From contig NC_071394.1 in assembly GCF_022682495.2 (NCBI RefSeq), forward strand, positions 31,220,470-31,284,469: a DNA stretch of 64,000 bases. Direction: 5' to 3'. This document shows positions 23,690-35,310 of the stretch, piece by piece. Below the pieces are notes generated by a model. It saw only the letters and a program-made list of their open reading frames with translations, did not search any database and was not told the DNA's origin. The translations under genes were made by a program, and so were the position numbers. The stretch's first letter is position 1, and every line of letters begins with the position of its first letter. This DNA is from Desmodus rotundus. Taxonomy: Eukaryota; Chordata; Mammalia; Chiroptera; Phyllostomidae.

Positions 23690-24250
23690 AAAAAAAAAAG
23701 TGACCCTAAACTATCAGTGGCTTACAGAACAAAGGTTTCTTTCTCACTCTCGTTGCTTATGGGTTTCAGGTCAGCCGTAACTTTCCACCCAATTCCAAGA
23801 CTTCAAATTTGTTGTGCCTCTTCTACTTGTAACTTCTTCAGAGTTCCAAACGGGGCTTAATCCTTATTTGGGACGTGTTGTTCCCATGACGGGGAAAAGA
23901 GGAGACCTGGCAGAAGCACACAACGCCTCTTACAGTTTCTGGCCAGAGCAGTGTACTGCCACTTCCCTTCACATTCTTTTGGGGCAGACAAGTCTCATTG
24001 ATAAGCGTGACAATGGGGTGGGAAAATATTTTCTGCTTCAGAGAGACATTGCAAATCACATGGCAATGGGAAGGAATGTGTAAGTCACTTTTAGGGAAAG
24101 GAGCAAATTTCTGGGAGCAATACCACCAGGGTCAGCCTCATTAATCACAGATACTCACTTCCCTCCCAAAGGCAACATTCACTCCTTCTCAAGAAAGATA
24201 CTCCCCTAAGAGCCTGTTTCCTGCATGAAGAAAGTCAGGGACTTATACAT
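23690..24250 (-). mobile_element. Possible old LTR, antisense
   Basis: Starts after a long A-run with AAACTATCAGTGGCTTACAG and AAGGTTTCTTTCTCACTCTC, resembling antisense old LTR ends. The remainder is too divergent for me to name. Confidence 0.35.
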
Positions 24251-24363
24251 CATTTTAAGACCTGAAGAGCTGTGTCTTTTTTCATCTAGGCTGGCAGTTC
24301 TTTTGACGGTATATGTCTCTCAAAACCTCAGCTGACAATTCTCCCAGGTGTTTACCTAACTTG

Positions 24364-24563
24364 CAGGTGTGTCCAACCCGTGGCCTGTGGGCCACATACA
24401 GCCCAGGATGGGTATGAATGTGGCCCAACACAAAATTGTAAATTTACTTAAAACCTTTTTTTTTGCTCATCAGTTTTCATTAATGTTTGTGTATTTAATG
24501 TGTGGTCAAAGACAACTCTTCTTCCAGTGTGGCCCAGAGACACCAAAATGTTTGACACCCCTG
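24364..24563. mobile_element. hAT-type short element, copy 1
   Basis: Ends CAGGTGTGTCCAACCC and (read inward) CAGGGGTGTCAAAC, with the interior GTGGCCCAACACAAAATTG and TTTTCATTAATGTTTGTG. A second copy lies at 46358. I see no clear 8-bp target duplication here. Confidence 0.75.
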
Positions 24564-24589
24564 AAAGAGACATAAAAACAGATGCCCAC

Positions 24590-25020
24590 AAAAAGACTAT
24601 ACGCTCATGGCAGTGTTTTTCATAATAGGTAAGTACTGGAAACTACTCAAATGTTCAAGAAAAAGAGAAGGGATAGGCACTTATAGCAACATGAATGAAT
24701 CTCAAAATCATTACACAGGTTAACATATTAAGATAAGTGAAAGAATCCAGACACAAAATTCTATGTGTCATATGATTCCATTTATATGAAATTGTAAACA
24801 TGCAAAGCTAATCAATATTGAAAAAAATCAGAAGAGTGCTTGCCTTGGGGGTTAGAGAGGAAACCTACTGGAAAAAGATACAAAGGAACTTTCTGGGATA
24901 ATAGAAATATTCTGTACCTTTTTTCAGCTCTATTCAAGTGTTAAAGCTCATATATTTAATTAAGCACCTAAGATTCTGCGCATTTTATTGTATATCAATT
25001 ATAGCTTAATTTTAAAAAAT
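24590..25020 (+). mobile_element. Old L1 3' end
   Basis: L1M-type features: ATGTTCAAGAAAAAGAGAAG-like ORF2 end, ATATGATTCCATTTATATGA, and TGTATATCAATTATAGCTTA near the tail. In DPY19L4 intron 2. Confidence 0.7.
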
Positions 25021-26134
25021 TAAATTACTCATTTTTGCAAAGAACAATTCTGTTGGCTTTTTACTTATTTGACCCCAGTCAACTTCATATTCCAATAACT
25101 ACACCCACAATTTTTTCTGCATGTGCCTCTCTCAAGGACATAACTACATGTATTCTGAGTTTATCAAGCTTCTGTGGGACCACACCCTTTGTTCTTTTAC
25201 CCTGAGTGCTTTACCCAGCTTATTAGAAACTACCTCAACCATTCATACTCTTGAATAAACTGTGTGAAAGCCATGCCCTTGATCTGGTCATTGCACTGGT
25301 CATTCATCTTACACAGCCTTTGCTACTCAAAGTACTTCTCAGTTTTATATTTTTACTGGTTGAAAAAGACATACAGTTCTAACTTCAACACTACGAGTCC
25401 CCAAAATTTTGAATTCTAATTTTCCTTTTCATTCCTGCTTGCAAATAAGTCAAGTCTATTCTAAATTCCTCTCTTTCCTGTGATCAAATGCAGCTGATAA
25501 CCAAGACTCTAATAACATTCTATCTTGCCATATTGTTACCTGAAATAATTAAAAAGTTAGTATTAAGACAACTATTTACAGGAAAGTTTTATAAAATGTT
25601 TTGTCAATGCATAATATGGATTATTATTTTTCCAGCTTCCAAAAAGTTTTTCTCCCTGCTAGCCCCTGAATTAAATCTGTAGATGACCTATTGCCTTTAT
25701 CTTATTTGAGAAAATATATACAAATAGGCCTGTATGGGCAGGAAGGAAGTTGAGAAAGCTCAACTCCTAATGACGGTGTATTCTCCAAAGCCATCTTCAG
25801 ATACATACAGTTCAGGAGGATAATGGGAAAGGAAGAACCTCTAGAGAGTGGAGCCACAGAGAACAATAAACTGGGAAGCTACTCCCAAGGAAAACAATTG
25901 GGGCCTAATCAAGAAACATTCCCTACCTCACAGTAAGGAGACCTCATATTTACCTCACAGGATTTCAGAATTGCTGTGGACCAGTGGCAGATGTGTGCTC
26001 TACTCTTCCTCTTCGGAATGAAAGGATTTTGGTTATCTGGTCTCTGTTCAACAAAGTGTAATGGGAAAGGGGGTGTGGGCAGTAACGAATGAACATAGCA
26101 GGCCTGCCACTGCTTTGCTAAGGAAGGCCTTCTT
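25021..26134 (-). other. DPY19L4: DPY19L4 intron 2, part
   Basis: No gene or named repeat seen. Confidence 0.55.
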
Positions 26135-26382
26135 GCCCAGGCTGGATGGCTCAGTTGGTTGGAGCATTGTCCTGTACACCAAGAGGCTGCAGGTTCGATC
26201 CCTGACCAGGGCACATATTGCAGGTTTGATCCCTGGTTGGGGCATGCATAGGAGGCAACCGATCAATATTTCTCTCTCTCGTCTCTCTAAAATCAATAAA
26301 CATATATTTGGGTGAGGATTAAAAAGAAAACAGAGAAAATTTTCTAATTAAAGAGATCATCATAACTTAAAAAAAAGAAAGA
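26135..26382 (+). mobile_element. VES-type SINE (GTTGGAGCA subtype)
   Basis: GCTGGATGGCTCAGTTGGTT head, repeated box-B-like segment, tail GGTGAGGATTAAAAAG. The flanks AAGGAAGGCCTTCTTGC and AAGAAAGGCCTGCTTGC are near-identical duplications. Confidence 0.87.
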
Positions 26383-27296
26383 AAAGAAAGGCCTGCTTGC
26401 AAGGTAGGCTGTTGGTTGGCACCAGGCAACTTGAATTTCAGGAGGATTCCCACCATTCTCTAACTGATGAGTGGTTTACTCTGCCTAACTTGTTTGTACA
26501 AACAATGTGGTTCATGCTACTGTTTTTCTTCTGGGAAGCTAGAATTTTGGTATATTAGTAGACAGAAGGTAAATGACCAGCTGCCAATGAAATCCTTGAG
26601 CGGAGTCACTAATGAGCTTCCCTGGTAGACAAAACCACCACCATGAAAGTTTGAAAAGCTGAAAGAATTAAACATGTGCTGTGTGTCTCCATTTGGAGAG
26701 GAGTCTTGGAAGCTTGTGCTTAGTTTCTTGCAGACTTAAGCACGTAAACCTTTACTCTTGCTGATTCATTTTGTATTTGTTCACTGTAAGAAATCACAGC
26801 TGTGGTAATAATCATAGATATGAATGACTCTATTCTGACACCTCTGACTCCTTCAAGTAATCTCGGAACATGGAGGTGATCGTGGGGACCCATGACACAA
26901 AACAGATAACTTGTTACTTTAATAGGTCTCTGGATCAGAGGGAGTCATCACAAATCCTGATACAGATAAGAAGACCTTGGGCTTCAAGACTGATATTACG
27001 ACTGGATAAGTGTCTTCCTTGGGGTGGGGGTGGGGGTGGCAAATCTTCTTTGTCTTAGAGAGAGAAGAAAACATTTACAACCAAAAATACAGAATATGGT
27101 AGACTGCTATTATCCCAAACTACTTGTCCTTTCCTATAAAAGGATTCCTCATCCCTGCCCACTACCTAGTGACTTGCACTGCTTCCCTATAGTCAGAGTA
27201 TACTTCTCCATTCCATTTTCTGGACTGATTATGTGACTTGCTCGGACCAATTAAATATGAATACAAGTGTCAGTGTGCCCATTCAGCAGAAACTTT
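26383..27296 (-). other. DPY19L4: DPY19L4 intron 2, part
   Basis: No gene seen. A short GGGGGTG run lies at 27020-27040. Confidence 0.55.
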
Positions 27297-27311
27297 AAGA
27301 GGTACTGCATG

Positions 27312-27812
27312 GCCCTGGCCGATTAGCTCAGTTGGTTGGGGCATTATCTCAATGTGTCAAGGTGACTGGTTCAATCCTTGGTCAAGGCACATGCACGAAT
27401 CAACCAATGAGTGCATGCATGAGTGTGGAACAAGTTGTTTCTCTCTCTCTCTCTCTCTGTTTCTCTCTCTCCCCCTTCCTCTCTCTATAACATCAATAAA
27501 AACTTTTTTTAAGTTGAAAAAAAAATGTCAAGACTGTCTAGTATATTTAAAACACACTTTCATTAAAAGAAAAACACTCGCCCTGGCTGATGTGGCTCAG
27601 TGGATTGAGTGCTGTTCTGCAAACCAAAGAGTCTCTGGTTCGATTCCCAGTCAGGGCACGTGCCTGTGTTGTGGGCCAGGTCCCCAGTAGGGGGCGCACG
27701 AGAGGCAACCACACACTGATGTTTCTCTCCCTCCTTCCCTTCTCCTCTAAAAAGAAATAGTTTTAAATAAGTAAATAAATAAATAAAAATTTTAAAAAAC
27801 ACTTAATTAAAA
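27312..27812 (+). mobile_element. VES-type SINE, outer copy with a second SINE in its tail region
   Basis: SINE body at 27312-27520 (GCCCTGGCCGATTAGCTCAG). AAGAGGTACTGCATG before it (27297-27311) recurs as AAGAGGCACTGCATG at 27813-27827, with one mismatch. The duplicated target therefore spans everything between, including the second SINE. Confidence 0.8.
27579..27794 (+). mobile_element. VES-type SINE, inner copy
   Basis: GCCCTGGCTGATGTGGCTCA head, GGTTCGATTCCCAGTCAGGG box B, AATAAATAAATAAA tail. AAAACACT on each side is its own duplication. Confidence 0.87.
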
Positions 27813-28146
27813 AAGAGGCACTGCATGACTCTGCCTGCTCTCCTGCTCTTTTCCTTGGCCACAAGAAACATATGTCCTGTACAGGGGCTGTTCCTTTGTG
27901 ACACATAAAGCTCCATCAGCCTACCTGCAGCCACACATGTAATATTAGTCAGAAATAAATGTCTGTTGTAAATGAGTGAGATTTAGAGGTTGTTCTACAG
28001 TAAAACCCAATGAAAGTTGACTGGTATCGCCAGATCTTAATTAGAAAACATGTTTATACATTTAAAATGATAATATAAAATATATTACCCAGCGTAACTG
28101 TATTTTTGCAGTACCACTAAAACTCCACCCAATCAATCTAACTTAC

Positions 28147-28257
28147 ATTTTGGAGCTCTTTCAGGAATTGGAGTGTCATCAATTTTCTCTTCTTTGGCAG
28201 AGTCTTTATTTTCTGAAGACTTTGGCTTTTTTCTTTGGCGCAGTTCTGTAGCTGGTC
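28147..28257 (-). CDS. DPY19L4: DPY19L4 exon 2, charged cytosolic N-terminus
   Basis: 111 bases, residues 7-42 with shared codons 6 and 43. It reads PATELRQRKKPKSSENKDSA then KEEKIDDTPIPERAPK: hydrophilic, Lys- and Glu-rich, no membrane segment. This is a typical disordered N-terminus with a basic patch (RQRKKPK). The donor is GTAAGT and the acceptor AG follows TTTTAA. Confidence 0.95.
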
Positions 28258-28682
28258 CTTTAAAATATTTGAAAAGTTATTGCAACATGTATCACATTAT
28301 TGTCTGTATCCCAAATGATTTACTTTTATTATACTAAGGGAAAAGTCACACAAAGACCTATTAGTACCAAAGATAACTTTTTCCATAATTATTTGAGCAC
28401 TCACCACAAAACAAAACTATCTTTCCTATGAACCATAAGACAACATAGGTTCTGCCTCCAGCTCGTGCTTTCAGAGTCCTATCAATAAACTAATTAACTC
28501 TTCTCTTGAAATGACACTAATTTCAAAAGATCCCCAAATAAGTAAACCCTTTTCCATAATGATTGAAAAACAAACTGTTCTATAATAAATTAGCTTATTA
28601 TTCTAGTTACCTACAAGTTACATGAATAATTCATGGATTAACAATTTAAATAAAAATATAATGCATTCATCATATAACTGTA

Positions 28683-28922
28683 TTTTTTTATTGTTGACAC
28701 TATTAGTGTCCCCCCCCTTGATCCCCTCCACCCAGCTCCCACCCCCGGCCTTCACCACATTGTTGTCTTTGTCCATGGGCTCTGCATATGTGCATATATG
28801 TTCTCTGGCTAATGTCTTCCAGTCCCCCCCCACCGTCCTCCACTCTGAAATTTGTCAGTCTGTTCCGTGTATCCATGCTTCTGGTTTTATTTTATCAGTT
28901 TATTTTGTTCGTTAGATTCTAC
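28683..28922 (-). mobile_element. L1 3' UTR fragment, inverted
   Basis: Pyrimidine-rich sequence with TTGTCTTTGTCCATGGGCTC and TTCGTTAGATTCTACATTA, the complement of the purine-rich 3' UTR of a bat L1. It abuts sense-oriented L1 ORF2 sequence at 28923, suggesting a 5' inversion during insertion. Confidence 0.65.
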
Positions 28923-30130
28923 ATTATACTAGGGCAAGGGAAACAAAGGAAAAAAATTTTAAAATGGGACCACATCCAACTAAAAAGCTATGCACAGCGA
29001 AAGAAACCATCAACAAAATGAAATTAGAACCCACTGTATGGGAGAACATATTCACCAATGATATGTCTAATAAGGGGTTAATTACCAAAATATATAAAGA
29101 ACTTACATGGGGTGGGAGAGTAGAGAGGTGGAGGCATCAAGCAAAAAAGAATAAGAACTCATGGCCATGGACAATAGTACAGTGATTGTGAGGGGTGGGG
29201 GTGGGGAGAGATGGAACAGGGTAAAGGGGAGGGATAAATGGTTATGGAACAAAATACACTGAAAAATGAACTATTCAAAAAAAAAGTTCATACAACTCAA
29301 CACCAGAAAGACAAATAGCCCAATTTAAAAATGGGTGAAGTGCCTTGGCCGGTGTGGCTCAGTTGTTAAAAGCATCATCCTATACACCAAAAGGTGGAGG
29401 GTTGGACTCCCAGTCAGGGCACATGCCTGGGTTGTGGTTCCATCCCCAGTGAGGGCACGCACAAAAGAAAAACCCATTGATGTTTCTCTCTCACATCAGT
29501 GTTTTTTTCTCTCTCTCTCTCCCTTCCCCTGTCCCTAAAATCAATAAGCATGTCTTCATGTGAGGATTAAAAAAAAATGTGCAAAGAACCTGAATAGACA
29601 CTTCTCCAAAGAGGGCATACAAATGGCCAATAGACATATGAAAAAAATGAACAATGTCACTAATCATCAGAGAGATGCACATTAAAACTACAATGAGGTA
29701 TCACCTCACACCTGCCAGAGTGGCTACCATCAATAAATCAACAAACAAGTGCTGGTAAGGATGTGGAGAAAACGGAACCCTAGTGCACTGCTGGTGGGAG
29801 TGCAGACTGGTCAAAAAACTAAAAATCAAAGTGCCATTTGACCCAGCAATCCCACCTCTGGGAATATATCCTGAGAATCCTGAAACATCATTCAGAAAGA
29901 ATATATATACCACTGTTTATAGCATTATTTACAATAGCCAAGATCTGGAAACAGCCCAAGCGCCCATCAATAGATGAGTAGATAAAAAAGATGTGGTACA
30001 CTTATACAATAGGATACTACGCAGCTCTAACAAAGGAACTCTTACCCTGTGCAACAGCATGGATGACATGGAGATTATGCTAAGCAAAATAAACCAGAGG
30101 AAGACAAGTACCATACGCTTCACTTTTTAA
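28923..30130 (+). mobile_element. L1 ORF2 3' end and 3' UTR, composite
   Basis: 28960-29105 encodes the end of ORF2 (GAAACCATCAACAAAATGAA style sequence, then TGATATGTCTAATAAGGGGT). A G-rich 3' UTR and A-run follow at 29110-29286. Then another ORF2 segment (AACTCAACACCAGAAAGACA, TGTGGAGAAAACGGAACCCT, CCAGCAATCCCACCTCTGGG) runs to 30130. A SINE interrupts it at 29341. All frames are broken. In DPY19L4 intron 1/2 territory, read opposite to the gene. Confidence 0.8.
29341..29573 (+). mobile_element. VES-type SINE
   Basis: TGCCTTGGCCGGTGTGGCTC head and TGAGGATTAAAAAAAAATG tail, inserted in L1 ORF2 sequence. AAATGGGTGAAG / AAATGTGCAAAG are the likely duplications. Confidence 0.88.
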
Positions 30131-30222
30131 ATAATGCTGAAAGTTCTGCAGAATTTTGCACTGCTGTGGTATCATTACCATTCAATAGCCTTATAGGTTT
30201 AAGTATCAGAAAGTAGGCTGAA

Positions 30223-30436
30223 CCCTGACCAGTATGGCTCAGTTGGTTGGGCTTCATTTCATCACAAAATGGAAGGTCACCAGTTCAATTCTCTGTCAGG
30301 GCACATGGCCGGGGTTGAGTTGTGGGTTCAGTCCCTGGATGGAGCATGTACAAAAGGTAACCGATCAATGTTTCTCTCCCTCTTTCTCCCTCCCTTCCCC
30401 TCTCTCTAAAAATAAATATTTTTTTTTAGAAAGAGA
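30223..30436 (+). mobile_element. VES-type SINE
   Basis: CCCTGACCAGTATGGCTCAG head, CACCAGTTCAATTCTCTGTC box B, AATAAATA and T/A tail. Flanks AAAGTAGGCTGAAC and AAAATAGGATGAAC are near-identical. Confidence 0.87.
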
Positions 30437-32437
30437 AAATAGGATGAACCTATAAATATCCCTATATTTGGGAAATCTCAGAAAATTTCCCAGTATTAGA
30501 CTATCTACCCTTTATACATCCAATATAAAAAATATAATGCAAAAACTACCTTCAAGCCAGTAAACTAAACCCCAAATTAAACAGGAATTTACAATATTCA
30601 ATGTAACTACTTTTCCTCCTTAGAATTCTCTTACGGGGTAGACTTTGCTGTTATGCAGTTATAGAGTGTCCCATCAAGTTTATAAGGTGGCACAAGAATT
30701 TATCTCCTTCTTAGAGAAATAAAGGAGTTTTTCTTTCTGTTCAGTGATGACTTTAGACTATGAAATATGAACCTAAAGAGAGGAGTCAAAAAAAGGAGAA
30801 ATGTATCAGCTACTGTTGCTGATTAAATGGACTGTTCTTTAACTTGACTGTAGAAAATGAATAAAATAAATGTATTTTAAAATGGCGTCAAAGTAAATTT
30901 ATGTTTGCCACAGTGTCTTTAAATGCTGGTATAGTGAAAAAAAATACTGCATATTTTGTGGATTGACTGGTCTAATTTTTAACCATTTCTGTATTACTGT
31001 TTATTGTGTAGTCACGTTAAGTAACAAAGCCACTGAATACATTAGAAAATGACATTAGTAGAAAAGCCATACTATGAATTTTGACTTTTTTTGCATGCAA
31101 ATCTGAGTCAAAAAATGAAAATTATATTCGTTCTTCATGATGCCTCTTTAATTTTCTCCTTTTAAGGGTTAAAGCAAAAATTAGAAGTGGTCAACAAGAA
31201 TGAAGATTTATGTAAAGCCAAATAAAGTCTTCAGATGCAAGTTATTATTTTTAATTTTATTTAGTAAGCATACAAGGGAAAAAAAAACCCACAAGAAGTT
31301 TACTTAGTAGTTACACGTGCATGTTAAACACATTGATAATATTAGAGTTAAAAAATTTAATTGGATAATTCCAGAAATCAAGTTAACAAATACACTGAGG
31401 TAGTTCACGAATGAATGTGACCAATGTATTAGGTAGGTCTTTTTTATTAGACAGAGCCTAAAAGCACACATTTAACATAAAGATAAATTGGGAAGGGGGT
31501 ATTCCTGTAAAAAAGTGTTCTTTACAAAAAGCTATCATTTTCCTTTTTCAATAAATTATTTAAAAATAAATCACATTACAGGGACTTTAATAAAGTGTTC
31601 GCTGTGCACATAAATGGATTTTTATTTGTAAAAGTACAATTTATACAAAATTTTTCAATTTCCAAAATAATTTGTGAAACAAACAAATCTTAACAGTCAT
31701 CTCAAGAATCTATAATAATAAAGAACATACAAATAAATACACTATAAAGGATTTATAATGCTTTATTTTCTATATTCTAAAATGCCATACATTTTAGGAT
31801 ATTATTTAATAACTTTTCCAAGGGCAAAAACATTATCATATGAAATGCATGCACTGTTATAAAGACATGCCAATTTCAATGAAATTAAGCTGTAGGAACA
31901 AAAAGTACAACTTGGGATATACGGCATTCATTTTAGCCAATCTCTTCAACCTGGTCCCTAAAACTATTTCGTTGCCTGTCACCAAGTAACAAATGTGATT
32001 AAGTGCCACTTGCACCTTGTTTTCTTTAAATTGACCTCATAACTTAATTATTGATAAGCAAAGCCAAGACTCTGTAAGTGGAGAACAAAGGCTAACAAAG
32101 TGGACAAACTAGATTATTAATTCCAATAGAAAAGCTCTAGCATAGAATTCAAGTTTCCCTTCACTATTTTATATTTTTAGCATGGCAAAGAAAAAGTCAA
32201 ACTAAATGAAAATGACAACATAGCCACAAAAATAACTTGCCAGAATTCTGGTCCAGTGATCTTCACATGAGACAGCAGGGCTACAAAGAGGCTTGCAAAT
32301 GCCTATCCAGTTTATACACAGCAATTTCCAAGAGAAGTTGCTCTATTCAAGGTTGTCCCTTCTTTCTTTGCTCCACCATTTCTTTCAGGAAGCATATACA
32401 TCCTGACCCTCTATCTCATCAGGGAAGACATTTCTGG

Positions 32438-32638
32438 CCCTGGCTGGTGTAGCCCAGTGGACCGAGTGCCGGCCTGTGAACCAAAAGGTTTGATTCCCAG
32501 TCTAGGGCACGTGCCTGGGTTGCAGGCCAAGTCCCCTGTGGGGGGCCCACAAGAGGCAACCACACATTGATGTTTCCCTCTCCCCCTCCCTTCCCCTCTC
32601 TAAAAATAAATAAAATCTTTAAAAAAAAAAAAAAAAAA
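32438..32638 (+). mobile_element. VES-type SINE, relatively young
   Basis: CCCTGGCTGGTGTAGCCCAG head, uninterrupted A18 tail. GGAAGACATTTCTGG before (32423-32437) and GGAAGACATTTTTGG after (32639-32653) form a 15-base duplication with one mismatch. Confidence 0.92.
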
Positions 32639-33268
32639 GGAAGACATTTTTGGGGGAGATAAGATTCCTAAACAGTATTTACAGAGAAAAACTGGGACAA
32701 TGAAGAGAATCCAAGTGAACGTTAATAAGCAAAAAGGGATTTAGAGAACATGGAGACAAATAAAATTAATCTAATTTTAATACAGTGAATACAAGATAAC
32801 ATGTGTTTTGAAAAAAAAGTATCAAATAAATGTAAAACATTCAGAATGCCTGGTGCACAGACATGCTTGGTATAAATATCATTACTAGAATTATTATAAT
32901 AGCTGCAAATTTAATTATTCATTCTTCACCATTATATCCCTGCACCTACCATAGTAGGGACCCAAATATTTATGTAATTTTAAAATGTGTTGAATAAAAC
33001 TATATTTTAAATAAATTGCAATCCATTAGGTTTCATATAAGATGTACTTAATTGCTTTGAAATATCTGTAATTCTACAACCAAAAATCATTTTTCACTTT
33101 ACATCACATAAGTAAACTTCACAAAATGGTATGGTTTCTTTAAACTGATTCTACATCATATCTATTTAATTAGGTATAACTATAATGTCCTAAAACAATT
33201 CTTACTTTATATGATATATAATATTAAAGACTTTTAGTATCCCGTATTAATGTTTTTAGGCTTTAACT

Positions 33269-33532
33269 TAGAGATTTTCAACCTTTTTCATCTCATGGTA
33301 CACATAAACTAATTACTAAAATTCTGCAACACCAAAAAATATATTTTTTGCCAATCTCACAAAAAAAATTAAGTATAATTTTGAGCCACGCACACCGGAC
33401 AGCTAACGTTGTATTGGCTGTTGTCATTTTTTAATTTGACATTCTAAGAGAAAAGCGGTCAGTGCTCCCGACTAAATAGTCAGGTATTATATATTTTAAA
33501 AATTCTCACAGCACATTGGTTGAAAATCGCTG
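33269..33532. mobile_element. hAT-type non-autonomous element with perfect 8-bp target duplication
   Basis: 264 bp with inverted ends TAGAGATTTTCAACC and CAGCGATTTTCAACC. CTTTAACT occurs immediately on each side (33261-33268 and 33533-33540), exactly the 8-bp duplication expected for a hAT insertion. In DPY19L4 intron 1. Confidence 0.85.
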
Positions 33533-34894
33533 CTTTAACTTAAGCATGGAAGTATTCACAGAAACATACACGCTCGCTTATCAACCTACCTCCATAGATT
33601 TGCAATTAGTCAGAAAAAGGAAAAAAAATGTTTTAAATAATATACTGCAACCAAAGTTAAAACCAAGGCAACAACTGGAATTACATTCTTCCTTACCAAC
33701 CACATACAGTTTTGTTTTTGAAGGTGCTTTTAGGCAGAGGGTCTTAAATTTAGATCAGTTTTAACACTCTGAAAACTGAAGGGAGAGAAGGCAAATGTGA
33801 AGCCACTATGAGCATAGGGACCAGACAGCAGTCACAGAGCAGCAAACTCTTCTTACAATCAACTTTTTAAAAATTGCTTTCCACTAAACTTTTTTGGATA
33901 TGAAACAAATTTAATTTCAGAATATCACATGAATGTAAAAGAAAGACAGACAATGCATCTGATTATTTCACTCCTCGCACTGTTGGTTCAATAAGGCTTC
34001 AATCTAAATACAGCATATTCAAAACTGCACTCAATGGGGTAAAAAGTCATATTTTCCACCAAAATGAAAATTGCTCAGTCAAGTGACACCATCATATAAA
34101 CCTGTTCCTGAAACGAGTGCAGATATGAAGTTATTATGCCACGCATGCTCCCTATAATAGCTATCATTAAGTTCTTCCAATGCCCCATTTTTCTCTCATG
34201 CCTATCATTTTGTATGCGTAAACACTGCTGAAAGAATTAATTCTTTGCCCTGCGGGGGCATGGAAAGCTTTCTCCACCTCACCCACTTTCACACTCAAAG
34301 CACACCTGGTCTCCTAATCCCCAACTACTCAGCCCTTCGACTTTTGCCATCTCCTCCTACCCTGTAAGTGAACTTGGCCTTCTTCGGTTTCTGCTAGTTC
34401 ACCCCCTCCCAATTCACCTTCCCATGTTTATCCCAAATCGCTGCCCTTTTTGCACCCTCCGCGTGCGGGTCCACTCACCCGGGGATTTCGTCTGTGTCCA
34501 CAGCCCTCTGAAGAGCGCGCTCAGAATGAAGCGCATCTGGTTAGACAACTATCACTAAGAAACAGGCACTCAGCGCTTAAACCTCCACCCTCTAAAACTA
34601 TGTCCCCCACCCCATGCATTCGCTGCTCACAGCCCCCGCTCTCAACCACTCCCCCCGCCAGCTTTTGCTTTTCCCACCCGATTCCCAACTTTCTTGCCAC
34701 CTCCGCCAACTAAACTTGGGTCATCCACTCCGCTCCTTCTTTATTTCTCCACACATCTCCCTTCGCCGCCCCGCTCTTCCCCGGCCGCCCCGCGCGGCCG
34801 CCCGCAGCCCAGGCCTGGGGGTCCCCCTTGAGCCCCTGGCCCTCTTTCCCGCGACCTGCGGAGCCAGCTGCAGCGCGGGACCCCGGTCTGTCAC

Positions 34895-34910
34895 CTTCTT
34901 CCTCCGCCAT
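34895..34910 (-). CDS. DPY19L4: DPY19L4 exon 1 coding part, start codon
   Basis: Only 16 coding bases: ATG GCG GAG GAA GAA G, then the donor GTGACA. Joined to exon 2 it gives MAEEEGPATELRQRKK, matching the known N-terminus. The context GAAGCGATGG has G at +4 but C at -3, so it is only moderately favourable. It lies inside the CpG island. The reading frame upstream stays open to 35507, but nothing there resembles the family. Confidence 0.93.
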
Positions 34911-35310
34911 CGCTTCTGCGGAGGCCGGGGCTACGGCGCGGCCGGGAATCTCCCGCCCTCCGCGTCGTCGAACCCCTCGGTCACCCAGGGTCCACTCCCC
35001 GCCGCCGCCGCCGCGCCCCCACTTCCTGACCCGCCCCCCTCCGGTGTCTCCGTCAACCGCGTCCGCCCCGGGCGGCCTGGGAACCACAGGGCCAGGAGCG
35101 GAGAGCGGCGGGCGCGTTAGACTGTTGCGCCTGGGCCTGCGCCGGCAGGAAGGTGACTGGAGGCCCGGGCGCCGCCCACGGCCGGCGCTCCGCCCGCCCC
35201 CTCCGGGAGCGCCGAGGCCGGCGGCCCAGCGGCAGCCCCTCCCCCTGACGTCCTTACCGAACAGGTGGGAGCTCGCGCGTGCTCTCCGGGACTGTTGGGA
35301 TTGGACACGG
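34911..35310 (-). other. DPY19L4: DPY19L4 5' untranslated region (right limit approximate)
   Basis: GC-rich sequence between the start codon and the inferred transcription start. The right boundary is not visible from sequence. Several long open frames on both strands here reflect the lack of AT-rich stop codons and are not supported as genes. Confidence 0.5.

Larger units (their letters stand above)
30437..34894 (-). other. DPY19L4: Rest of DPY19L4 intron 1
   Basis: AT-rich apart from the SINE at 32438 and hAT element at 33269. From 34250 the sequence grows GC-richer towards the CpG island. No further exon was found. Confidence 0.7.
1..35310 (-). other. DPY19L4: DPY19L4 gene, exons 1 to 13 (3' part lies off the left edge)
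   Basis: Gene-level entry. Thirteen minus-strand exons join without a phase error into 484 codons plus 2 bases, beginning MAEEEG and reading as DPY19L4 throughout. The family is polytopic ER membrane proteins related to nematode dpy-19, a C-mannosyltransferase that attaches mannose to Trp in secreted proteins. Activity is established for some paralogues, but for L4 I know of no firmly established acceptor. Visible landmarks are a charged cytosolic N-terminus (residues 7-43), a first membrane segment (about 52-72), the YYSYYK motif at 99-104, and many hydrophobic segments from residue 160 on. The human protein is about 720 residues, so roughly a third is missing here. All splice sites are GT-AG and no exon carries a stop or frameshift, so the gene looks functional. 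The right limit (5' end of the UTR) is approximate. Confidence 0.95.

Noticed and set aside
27238..27690. 150-codon open frame on the plus strand
   Set aside because: It reads through two SINE copies (tRNA-like heads and CT-rich bodies), not a gene.
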